From Beroe forskalii (taxonomy: Eukaryota > Ctenophora > Nuda > Beroida > Beroidae), in contig WFMF01000186.1 of the NCBI GenBank assembly GCA_011033025.1, positions 248,001 through 312,000 of the forward strand: 64,000 bases of DNA, read 5' to 3'. Position numbers and translations under genes: made by a program. Positions within the stretch are counted from its first letter, which is position 1; every line of letters begins with the position of its first letter. Below are positions 46,616 through 57,450 of this stretch, piece by piece. A model generated the notes under the pieces. It was not told the origin of the DNA and did not search any database. It saw nothing but the letters and a program-made list of their open reading frames with translations.

Positions 46616-47499
46616 TCTTTAATATAAAGGAAAGAGGCACTTCTACGTTTGTTCTTGAATAACTGACACAAATGAAGCTAAAAAGCCGCGATTTTTTGCA
46701 AGGCGGTAGAAAATGGATAAACTTAAAAGATAGCATGGCCAGAATTTTGATTTAGGCTTTAGTTTTTTCGTAAATAACGTCGAAAGTCCGAAAAATCCAC
46801 CCTAAAAAGAAGATCGAGTTCTAGGTTAAATTCAACAGTTGCGCGCGTTGCTATGGTTATTGATTGCGCGCGCTAAACTGCACGTGCATTTTAACGAAGC
46901 ATCTGCCATTTCGTTACTGTGTACTTTGGAAACGTTTCAACTGTTTAAAGTCATAATTTACGTATTTACGTTCTCAATGGAATTTTCGAGTTTGGTAAAA
47001 AGTTTACGACAGAAGCATATCAACTCTAATCACTATTGTAGGAGAAAAGGTAAGAGTTGAACAATTTGTTCCATTGTGAAAATCAGCGATAATTGTTTCG
47101 TATGAAGATATTTGTAGCTACGATTGTTTGCTGCGGGGATTTGACAGAAGGAGGAATTTATAATTACTCAAGGTAGAAGTAGGTTCTAAACAGATGAAAA
47201 TGCGGACAATTTTGATTTCAATGAGCGTGGATTCAAATTTGTTACCCATCTTTTCTCCGAATCTGAAGTTTCAAGTTTGGATTAGGTTAGGTGTCCTCGA
47301 CATTAATTAACGATCGCAAAATCTGCATTTTTAAATTAATTTTCCAATTCTATGTAAATATTTCGTAATTTCGTTACGTTGCACCCCTAGCTACCCCCAC
47401 TCCCCAGTAACAAAAAATGCATCAATGACTTCGTTCAATTTATTATACGTCCAACTGACTAAACGTCTAATTAAACATAAAACCCAACGGGTTTTCTCG
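46616..47499 (+). mobile_element. Helitron-like element, second copy of the dimer
   Basis: Repeats the 45,742-46,615 unit with about 98 percent identity and a few small insertions, ending in the same hairpin and CTCG, then followed by T. The 74-codon frames (45,964 and 46,839) are identical in both copies but start at TTG and have no known domain, so they are not called as genes. Confidence 0.6.
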
Positions 47500-47864
47500 T
47501 AATACTATAAAGTATAATAACTTAATATTGTTTCAAAGAAATGATATGGCCCGCAATCAATCGTCTCAATACGTCCATTGACGATGAGAGTGATTGAATG
47601 GTACCCTATTTAAACGTCGCCGATTGCGATTTGTTCAATGTTCACAATGGCAATACAGACCGAAGCTGAGAAGGGTCTAATTATACTTAAATAGGTTCAA
47701 CTCTTCTGCAGAGTAAATGCCATTTTCGACAGCTCAGACCATGAGTCAAAATTGCAAACAATCTTAGACATTCGCCTTGTTTATGAATTTGCGACGAGTA
47801 TGAATTTGATCATGATTGTATATCAATGATCTGCCTGGGTCAGGGACGGAAGTTCGACACCCGG
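47500..47864. other. 3' flank of the GPCR gene; no feature seen
   Basis: AT-rich sequence between the Helitron dimer and the minisatellite at the GPCR 3' end. Confidence 0.35.
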
Positions 47865-48115
47865 AAGTTCGACAACCCAGAAGTTAGACACTCTCACTGC
47901 TTGTCGAACTTCCGGGCGTCAACAGACTGAAGTCCGACAGTCCTAAAGCTCGACAGCAGGATCAGGTGTCGAACTTCCGGTCGTCAACAGACTGAAGTTC
48001 GACAGCCAGAAGTTCGACAGCGGGATCAGGTGTCGAACTTCCGGTCGTCAACAGACTGAAGTCCGACAGTCCTGGGTTGTCGAACTTCTGGGTTGTCGAA
48101 CTTCCGTCCCCCAAC
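47865..48115. repeat. Minisatellite overlapping the GPCR C-terminal coding region
   Basis: Irregular tandem units built from GTCGAACTTCCGG, its inverted form CCGGAAGTTCGAC, and GTCAACAGACTGAAGT. The array runs from about 47,865 across the stop codon at 47,962-47,964 to about 48,113, so it encodes the receptor's last 50 residues or so. Confidence 0.85.
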
Positions 48116-51100
48116 CGATCTGCCTCAGGGACTCCTCTGAGTGCCACCCTTGGGCTCATCTGTACGAGCATCTTTTCCTTAAGGTTAGAAATATCTCGGT
48201 TCAGGACTGTCATCCTAGTTTTGATGGACTTCTGCGGGTTCCGGCTGGTGTTACACTTGGATAGGAACTTAGGGAGGCGCAGCAGTATCGGGGAGAAAGC
48301 GGCCCTGGCGGCGGGAATCAAGTAGGTAGCCACCAGGAAGTAGTACACTATGAAGTGCAGCAGGTGCGTCTCCAGCCACTCCATCAAGGAACCGTTCTTA
48401 CCGGCCAGGAACATCAGGAAATTCATGAGGACTTTTGGCAGGTAGCAGAGAATGAAGAACACAGTCAGCTGGATGGTTTTCTTCTTGGCCTCCAGCAGTG
48501 TCCCGCTGTTGCTGCCTTGGTTGAGCATCTTCTGAGACTGTGCGTTCATGGCAATGACGAAGATAGCGCAGCTGAGCACGCAGAGAATGAAGGGACCCCA
48601 CCAGAGGACGTCTATGATCCACATCATGACGGGGAAGGTGTCGGCTTCTGTGGAGTACTCGCATTCCCCCCAGTTGGGGTTGTACGTGTACCTACTGTCG
48701 ATGAAGGAGACGGTGGGGAAGAAGGGCAGGATGGAGATACAGCCTTGGAGAGCTGCCAAGAGGAACAGGATAACCACAAAGGGCTTGTAGTCAGTGTTCC
48801 GCAGTTTCAGGGGGGACACCAAAGAAAGGCATCTGAACACCATGATGCTGAAAATAACGATGTAGGACGTACTTTTGAAATTAATAATTATAATATCTTA
48901 ATACTAATAGTTGCTTACTACTATATCCAATTTTTCTCCATGCAGGTCTAAATTCATGATTGGGGGAACCATGGAATTAAAATTTTGAACTTTTTACGGT
49001 TGTCTGGTGTAATTACCTGGTGATATCGAACCAAGCAAATCTGTCGCAGAAGTTGTTGACGAAGCCAAATAATTTGCAGAAGAAACTTGGAAAAGACGAC
49101 TGAAAAGGTCGTCCAGCAAGAATGAGCACAGCGTAGGGGAATACTCCAAACAAACTCAGGATCTGGGAACAGGAATGGGTGGAATCTTGAAATGCGTGGA
49201 ATTTTAAACAGCGCCGCGATGGTTTGACTCAGAAAATATCCAACGTCACATTTTCATCAGTAGAATAAAATCATTAAACGGCAGTCAAAGTTTCAAGGAT
49301 AGTGGCGATGGAAAGTAAACTATATACATATATCACATATATATCACATACCAAGTCATTGATAGCGAGGACCATCGCAGAAACCAAAAAGGGAAGCGCT
49401 CTCACAGTTTTTCGCGCCTCAAGAAACTTGTAGATAACATATCCTGAAATTAGAAGATATTGAGAACTTAATTACTCATTGGTCGTGTAACAGAGTGGAG
49501 TGCCGAAGGCACGACACGATGTTACTCGCTCAATTTGATTGATCAAGTGGATGGATTTCAATGGGGTTGGCAAGTATGGGAGCCCGGGAATAGGGGGAGG
49601 CATTAATGCTCCCCCTATTCCCGGGATCACAAATTACAGAGTTCACCGTACGGAGGCTTCCCCTAAACCTGGGATCACCTCTAATCACGGACTCCCCTGT
49701 ACACTGCTCCCCTTAATCTAGGGCTCCTCCGATTTCCCGGGGCTCACCTCTATACCCGGTCTCGCCCATACCAGACTCACCCTACTGCCGGGCTTCACCA
49801 TACCAGGCTCCACCGAACCTCGGGCTTCACCAATGCCTTGGGATAACCCCGATATAGGGGCTCACCCGTACCAGGCTCACCCTTACCTTGGGCTTCACCA
49901 TACCAGGCTCCACCGATCCTCGGGCTTCACCAATGCCCTGGGATAACCCCGATACAGGGGCTCACCCGTAACAGGCTCACCCTTACCTTGGGCTTCGCCA
50001 TACCAGGCTCCGCCGAACCTCGGGCTTCACTGATGTTCTGGGCTCACCCTTCAACATGGGATCACCCCTACCAGGCTCACCCTTACCTCGGGCTTCACCA
50101 TAACAGGCTCAACCGAACCTCGGGCTTCACTGATGTTCTGGGCTCACCCTTCAACATGGGATCACCCCTACCAGGCTCACCCTTACCTTGGGCTACACCG
50201 AACTTGGCTCCACCTTATCCTGGGATTCACCATAACTTGGGCTCACCAAGATACATGGGATCGCCCATACGAGGCTCACCCTTACCTTGGGCTTCACCGA
50301 CCTTGGCTACACCTTATCCCGGGCTTCACCATAGCTTGGGCTCCCCCGCACTTACATAGGCTCCCACATACCAACTTGGGCTCCCCCTTACTAACTTGGG
50401 CACCCCATAACTTACTCGGGTCATCTTCCAACTTGGGCTCCCCTATACTAACTCGGGCTCCCCACATCAGCAAACCCATATACCAATTTGGGCTCCCCAT
50501 ACTCCCCATACATAGGGCTCCCATACTAACTCGGGCTCCCCATACTAACTCGGGCTCCCCCATACTACCTCGGGCTCCCCCATACTAACTCAGGCTCCCC
50601 ATACTAACTCAGGCTCCCCCATACTACCTCGGGCTCCCCATACTACCTCAGGCTCCCCATACTAACCTCAGGCTCCCCATACTAACTCAGGCTCCCACAC
50701 TAACCCCTCCCCAACCGTACAGGCCCCCACACCAACTTAGGCTCCCCCAGCCTGTACAGGCTCCCCATACCAACTTGGGCTCCCCGTGCTGTTCGGGCTC
50801 CCCCATACCAACTTGGGCTCCCCCGTGCTGTTCGGGCTCCCCCAGGCTCCCCGTGCTTTTCGGGCTCCCCCATACCAACTTAGGCTCCCCCGTGCAGTTC
50901 GGGCTCCCCCATACTCTCATACCAACTTGGGCTCCCCCGTGCTGTTCGGGCTCCCCCATACCAACTTGGGCTCCCCCGTGCTGTTCGGGCTCCCCTATAT
51001 CAACTCGTGCTCCCCCAAACTAAATTGGGCTCCCCCGTAATACCAACTTGGGCTCTCCCACACTATTTGGGATCCCCCATACTACCTCGGGCTTTCGCAT

Positions 51101-54100
51101 ACCAACTTTGGCTCCCCTATACTAACATACTAACTCGGGCTCCACTAACCAATTCGGGCTCCGCTGTGCTGTTCGGGAGCCCCAAAACCAACTTGGGCTC
51201 CCCCATACTGACTCAAGATGAATATCATTCACAGTCATAACCACTGCTACATAATATAACGTACTTTATGAAATCAAGTTTACGGAGCGGAATCGTCTTT
51301 TTGCTCGGATCGTTTAATACTTAATTACAGCACACTATTTCGTTGTGAATTTCCCATATTCCACACGGCTCCTCTTCGGGGAATATTCTCCAATCCTCAA
51401 TAGTATGTTGTAATATAGAGTTACTCAACTGTTTACTGATATTATAATATTTAATTTTATCTCTTATTCAAACATAGAAACATGCGTTGAACGAATATAG
51501 CTGCAACTTTGTACTGTGTTTTGTAGCTTAAAAGAAAATGTGAATAAATGTCAATAGCTATTAGCGATAGCGAGGGGGTCATGGATAGATGAATAGAATA
51601 TGTTTGAGTATTAAAGAAGGCATGATTACATTGAGTGCGGATAGGAGTACCTAGAATGAAAGTGAAACTCATTTATCTTCAAGGATCGACCGAGGCCTCG
51701 GCTCGGCCTCGGTTTCCATCGAGGATAAGGGTTTCACCGAGGCCGAGACCTCGGCCTCGGTCAGAATTGCCAATCCTCGGAATGCCTCGCCCTCGGTCAT
51801 ATTGAATCCCAATTTTTCTCGGCCTCGGCCGAGTTTAACAAATTTGCCGAGGATTTTACCGAGGATTTTAAAGGAAAATATCCATATTTGATAACAGAAA
51901 AAACCTGAATTTTATTTGAAAAAAGTCCCAAGAATAACTTGTATGATTTATTTGAAAGATCTTGAAACTTTCGATGAACTTTGGCCATCATAGAAGTCAA
52001 ATAACTGCCGTCATTTTACTGGACTAATCTCGTCAAAAATAGGAAAAAATGGGTAGGAGTGAACTTAGTCTAATCCAAACGTCTGGCTTATAGGGGCTGC
52101 CGCCCCAGACCCCTGCTAAAGCAGTTATTCAGACTTAAAAAAACTGCCTTGATTTTAGTCCGACCACTGTCATCTGGAAAGTAGCTAAATATGCAAAAAA
52201 ATTAATGAAATCCTTTTGGGAATTCAATTTCATTTACTCTGAATGTTTGGCTGCCGCCCCAGACTCCTCCTAAGCATTTAACATTCTGTATAGTAAGTTA
52301 CTGCCGCGATTTTAATTCGGCAAGTATTGTAAAAATGATAAAATCCTATTCAAGGAGCTTCAAGTTGTGGGGGGAGCCTGAACAGCACAGGGGGCCAAAA
52401 GTTTTTTATGGGGAGTTTTAGCCAGAACGGGGGAGCCCAAGTTGGTGGGTATGGGTGAGCCCGAACAGCACGGGGGAGCCCAAGTTGGTATGGGGGAGCC
52501 CGAACAGAACGGGGGAGTCCAAGTTGGTATGGGGGAGCCCAAACAGAACGGGGGAGCCCAATATGGTATGGGGGAGCCCGACCAGCACGGGGGAGCCCAA
52601 GTTGGTATGGGGGAGCTCGAACAGCACTGGGGAGCCCAAGTTTGTGTGGGAGGGCCCATGGTAGTATGGGGGAGCCCAAAAAAGCACGGGGGAGCCCATG
52701 TTAGTGTGGGGGGCCCGAACAGCACGGGGGAGCCCAAGTTGGTATGGGGGAGCCCAAGTTTGTATGGGGGAGCCCGAACAGAACGGGGGAGCCCAAGTTT
52801 GTATGGGGGAGCCCGAACAGAACGGGGGAGCCCGAGTTAGTATGGGGGAGCCCATACTGCACGGGGGAGCCCGAGTTAGTGTGGAGGAGCCCAAGTTATT
52901 ATGGGGGAGCCCAAGTTGGTATGGGGGAGCCCGAACAGCACGGGGGGCCCAAGTTGGTATGGGTGAGCCTGAGTTGAAATATGGGGGGGCCGAAAGTTGG
53001 GGGGAGGCCTGAAAAGCATGGGGAGCCCAAGTTGTTATGGGGAGCCTGAGTTAGTATGGGGAAGCTGGGGGACAGTATGGGGGAGCCCAAGTTGGGGAGC
53101 CTGAAATTGTCGGGGGAGCCCATGTTGCATGGGGCCCGGGGCCCAAGTTTGTATGGGGGAGCCCGAACAGAACGGGGGAGCCCAAGTTGGTATGGGGGAG
53201 CCCATACTGCACGGGGGAGCCCGAGTTAGTATGGGGGAGACCGAGTTAGTATGAGGGAGCCTGAGTTAGTATGGGGGGGCCGAGGAGGTATGGGGAGCCC
53301 AGAGTTAGTATGGGGAGCCTGAGCAGTATGGGGAGCCCTAGTTAGTATGGGAGGCGGGGAGCCCAATTGGTATGGGGGAGCCCAAATTGGTATATGGGAG
53401 CCCAAGTTGGTGTGGGGAGCCCGAGTTAGTATAGGGAGCCCAAGTTGGAAGATGACCGAGTAAGTATGGGGGTGCCCAGTTGGTATGGGGGAGCCTATGT
53501 AAGGTGGGGAGCCCAAGCTATGGTGAAGCCCGGGATAAGGTAGCCAAGGTCGGTGAAGCCCAAGGTAAGGGTGGGCGATCCCATGTATCTTGGTGAGCCC
53601 AAGTTATGGTGAAGCCCAAGTTGAATGGGAGCCTGGAGTAAGTTCGGGGTGTAGCCCAAGGTAAGGTGAGCCTGGTAGGGTGATCCCATGTTGAAGGGTG
53701 ATCCCAGAACATCAGTAAAGCCCGAGGTTCGGTTGAGCCTGTTATGGTGAAGCCTGAGGTAAGGGTGAGCTTGGTAGGGGTGATCCCATGTTGAAGGGTG
53801 AGCCCAGAACATCAGTGAAGCCCGAGGTTCGGTGGAGCCTGGTATGGTGAAGCCCAAGATAAGGGTGAGTCTGGTACGGGTGAGCCCCTGTTGAAGAGGT
53901 TATCCCAGAACATCCGTGAAGCCCGAGGATCGGGTGAGCCTGGTATGGCGAAGCCCCAGGTAAGGGTGAGCCTGGTACGGGTGAGCCCCTGTATCGGGGT
54001 TATCCCAAGGCATTAGTGAAGCCCGAGGTCCGGTGGAGCCTGGTATGGCGAAGCCCAAGGTAAGGGTGAGTCTGGTATGGGCGAGACCGGGTATAGAGGT

Positions 54101-54514
54101 GAGCCCCGGGAAATCGGAGGAGCCCTAGATTAGGGGGAGCGGTGTATAGGGGAGCTTTCATAAGAGGTTATCCCATGTGTAGGGAAAGCCTGGGTACGGT
54201 GAACTCTGTAATTTGTGATACCTAGAATAGGGGGAGCCCTTGTCACCAAAACGGATACATGGGCTCCCCCTACTTGCCAACCCCATTCAATGCGGCCGAT
54301 GGCCGATACTTTCAATTGTGAGTTAAAAAATAGTTAGAAATATCACTTAATATGTAACACGTCATATTAGGAAAAAGCACTTACCATTGCTTGCAGTTCC
54401 AAAAAGGCCGAGCAAGAGGTAGATTGTGCCCAGAATTATATCCAGATACTTAATGGTGAATGTTTGATATGGTAGGGTACTGTTGGGCATTAAGGTGGTA
54501 GCGTTCCCTTCCAT
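47962..54514 (-). CDS. Class A GPCR-like receptor, complete, 417 aa
   Basis: Exons 54514-54385, 49443-49352, 49162-49017 and 48847-47962 join in perfect phase. The N-terminus has glycosylation sites NATT and NSTL. TM1 ends GLFGTASNGYVIY (the class A G-N motif). TM2 has LAINDL. A TM3 cysteine (SFFCKLFGF) can pair with ECL2 WGECEY. TM5 has PFILCVLSCAIFV and TM6 has FFILCYLPKVLMNF with the proline kink. At the end of TM3 the DRY motif is replaced by FRC (SIMVFRCLSLVSPL, somewhat prostanoid-receptor-like). TM7 ends LIPAARAAFSPILL with no NPxxY. It is a plasma-membrane receptor; the ligand is unknown and the loss of DRY and NPxxY suggests atypical G-protein coupling. The first intron is filled by foldback copy B and the tail is encoded by a minisatellite. 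Confidence 0.85.
49562..54285. mobile_element. Foldback transposon copy B with long tandem-repeat arms
   Basis: A 4,724 bp element whose ends TGGGGTTGGCAAGTA and TACTTGCCAACCCCA are inverted repeats, flanked by TTCAA on each side (49,557-49,561 and 54,286-54,290), a candidate 5 bp target duplication. The left arm (to about 51,220) consists of GGGCTTCACC- and GGGCTCCCCCATACCAACTT-type units. The core (51,220-52,370) matches copy A. The right arm (52,370-54,285) is the left arm inverted, down to a shared terminal AGTTCACCGTAC/GGTGAACTCT segment. The design is that of foldback elements such as Drosophila FB and Galileo or sea-urchin TU: very long terminal inverted repeats made of tandem units around a loop. 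No transposase is present. It occupies nearly all of GPCR intron 1, which would otherwise be about 210 bp. Confidence 0.88.
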
Positions 54515-54835
54515 CTTAACTTGGCTAGATCTGCAGTGGAGGGTTGGGTGAGAATGTGGTAAAAAACCTATTAGTAGCTGTCGTTATTATCCTCTATCAG
54601 AGACAACAAAAAACCGGAAATTGAATTCGGAACCCCCCTCCCCTTAAGAGGCGAAGTGAGTCACCGTCAGCCGATATGATACTATCATATGCTATTACAT
54701 GCCATAATATATTGGAGCATCGATGCATTATAATATTGTAATATTGCAATAATATTGCGGAGAGGGTGAAGCTAAAAGTCACTCTGACTGAGTCAACCGA
54801 CTTGACAAACTACGCTCTATGCACGCTACAATACT
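54515..54835. other. 5' flank of the GPCR gene
   Basis: Sequence upstream of the GPCR start codon. It should contain the promoter or 5' UTR. It includes AT-rich ATATTG repeats near 54,725-54,760 but no supportable core promoter. Confidence 0.4.
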
Positions 54836-55090
54836 GAATGTACTCGAGTATCAGAGTATGTGACTGGCACTAACTCGAGTATGAAACAAAATACGTACTC
54901 AAGTAGCACGACACGTACTCGAGCAAGTAACGCGACACGTACTCGAAAAAGTTACACGATACGTTAATGTACTCGAGATTAAAGAATGCTACACGTACTC
55001 GACAAAGTAACGCTCCATGTACTAGAGTAAGTAACGCGATACGTTCTCGAGTATTCCGACACGCATCCAAGTATAAGTAACGCGACGCGC
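54836..55090. repeat. Minisatellite of ACGTACTCGAGTAAGTAACG type
   Basis: Degenerate units of about 25-35 bp with GTACTCGA and AAGTAACGCGACAC, running for about 250 bp upstream of the GPCR gene. Confidence 0.75.
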
Positions 55091-55489
55091 CATGCGTGCT
55101 GGAGTATATGATGATAGTATGACGAGATGAAAATATGATGCGATTTTAACAGGGATTTGAGAGCAAAATTGGAATGCTGTTTAAAAAGTTAAAATGATTC
55201 GTGTTGGATTTTTAAAATTAAATGGCATGGTTTTGGAATTTCCAGGTACTCTTCGAAAACGATTGCCAACAATCTGCCACATTATTTAAGAATATAATAC
55301 AATGTATTGATTTTCATTTCATTTATTTTGCGGCTCATTAAAGTCAAGTGTTGATAAAGCCGTGAAAGAACCAGCCCAATATTTTAAAAAGAATGCGAAA
55401 AGCCCAGTGACAGAATACCTCTTGTGGGTCGTCGAGCGCAGATTTTCACTGCTCAATTTGGTCGCAACCGTTTCAAGAATTTTTTATCC

Positions 55490-56035
55490 GTCGAAAAATT
55501 TCAATGTATTTCCCATCTGAATCTGCTTCTAAGATCAGTTTGATAATGTATAATTCGATCACAACAGACCGCCGCAGCGAAAAATTTTAATGGGGTCCAT
55601 CTGAATATGCCTCTAAGATCAATTTGGTAATGCATAATTTGATCACAACAGCCCGCCGCAGGCGAAAAATTTTAGGGTATTTCCTATCTGAATCTGCTTC
55701 TGAGATGAATTTGGTAATGTATAATTCGATCACAACAGACCGCCACAGCGAAAAATTTTCATGGTTTTTCCATCTGAATATGCCTCTGAGATCAATTTGG
55801 TATTGTATAATTTGATCACAACAGCCGCCGCAGGCGAAAAATTTTAGGGTATTTCCTATCTGAATCCGCTTCTGAGATGGATTTGGTAATGTATAATTCG
55901 ATCACAACAGACCGCCGCAGTGAAAAATTTTCATGGTATTTCCATCTGAATATGCCTCTAAGATCAATTTTGTAATGTATCATTTGATCACAACAGCCCG
56001 CCGCAGGCAAATAATTTTTATGATATTTCCCATCT
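55490..56035. repeat. Tandem array of about 85 bp units
   Basis: Six or seven units containing TTTGGTAATGTATAATTCGA, TCACAACAGACCGCCGCAG and GCGAAAAATTTT, then CATCTGAATATGCCTC. Units alternate between two subtypes (AATTCGATC...GACCGCC and AATTTGATC...GCCCGCC), suggesting a higher-order dimer. The reverse complement occurs at 39,460-39,785. Confidence 0.85.
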
Positions 56036-56039
56036 AACA

Positions 56040-56740
56040 TTAGGACGTTCATCTTCCAGAGAAAAAAGAATTTGGAAGAAATATCGATCAGACGAGGTGT
56101 TAGAGCCAAAACTTACTTAATACTTTTTCAAAAACTTAATATTTCCTTGTGTTTCAACAGTTGGTTGGCATTACTCAATTATTTAAGCATGTTTAGAACC
56201 TCTGAAAAACATTCATCTTCCCAAGGAAAAAAAATTTTGAAAAAATATCAATCAGACGCAATGTTTCAGCCGAAAGTTAGCTTTTAGAAACTAAAAATTT
56301 CCTTGTGTTTCAATCGCTTTTCATTGCTTCTCAGCGTCTGAAGCATTTCATGGATTATCTATCAACATGAGAAAAAGAATTTAATAAATATATCGACCAG
56401 GTGCAATGTTAAAGCCAAAACTAGATTTTTCATAAACTGAATATTTCCTTGTGTTTAAACAGCTTGTTATTAATAATCGACACATTTAAGCATGTTTAGA
56501 ATCTTAGCAAAACAAACATCTACCAGAGGGAAAAAGAATTTTGAAAAAATATTGCTCAGACGCAATGTTATAGCTAAAACATGGATTTTCGTAAACTAAA
56601 TATTTGCTTGTGTTTTTGAACAGTTTGTTATTAATAATAAACATATTCAACCATATTTAGAATCTTCGTAAGTCATTCATCTACCAGAGGAAAAAGAATT
56701 TTGAAAAAATATCGATCCGTTCTCAAGTTATAGCCAAAAC
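56040..56740. repeat. Tandem array of about 150-165 bp units
   Basis: Four to five diverged units with CATCTACCAGAGGAAAAAGA, AATTTTGAAAAAATATCGAT and AATATTTCCTTGTGTTT. It follows directly on the 85 bp array. Confidence 0.75.
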
Positions 56741-56744
56741 AGGC

Positions 56745-57450
56745 AGTGAATATTGTAAGTATTTATTTGCTGGCGACCACGCCATCATCGAGCGTAGCCC
56801 TGGCGACCAGCGAGCGTAGGATGAGATTTTACCTGGCCTGTATTGTGGTCGTCGAGCATGACCAACACCCAGCAGAGCGTAGCTTTTTCAGCTTTTTTTT
56901 CTGACGAGACCAGCACATTTTAGAGCTGCCTGTGCCTTTATCATTTGGACTAACATTTGAACGAGACTACTTTGAAGTTTACCTACGTGCTCAAATATTA
57001 CAAATAATTAACGTATGGTTAATACAAGTTTATTTCAAACACAAGCAAATATCCGCACTATCATAGATGTTTTAGTACGTAATCACTGATTTTTGCGGTC
57101 CAATACAGCTGCGAGGGCTTGAGACAGTCATCGTAAATGTACTAGAGACTTTTGTAAGGATGATTCTTACTCTTCACGACATAAATAAAGCTGTACAATT
57201 GTCAAAAAACACAATGAAATACTTAGTTATTATAAGTCACGGTTATAATTTGGCGGCTTTTGAACAGTATTGTAAGTAATCAATTCGTTTATGCTAATTT
57301 CATTGGGAATTTCAATGCTAATTTCAATGAAAATTCGGTCGTTTAAGGACGTTTGGGTCGCCACTAACGTGGCTGTTGGTTGTCGAGCGACGCTCTCTCG
57401 CTCGCTAGGGTTCTGTCACTGGGGCGAAAACAAAAAAGCGAAATCAATAC
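56745..57450. other. Intergenic; no gene seen
   Basis: Contains a short repeated phrase around GGCGACCACG/GGCGACCAGCGAGCGTAG (56,770-56,870), otherwise AT-rich unique sequence. Confidence 0.35.

Noticed and set aside
48355-48951. 198-codon plus-strand ORF
   Set aside because: It is the antisense shadow of the GPCR exon 4 coding sequence.
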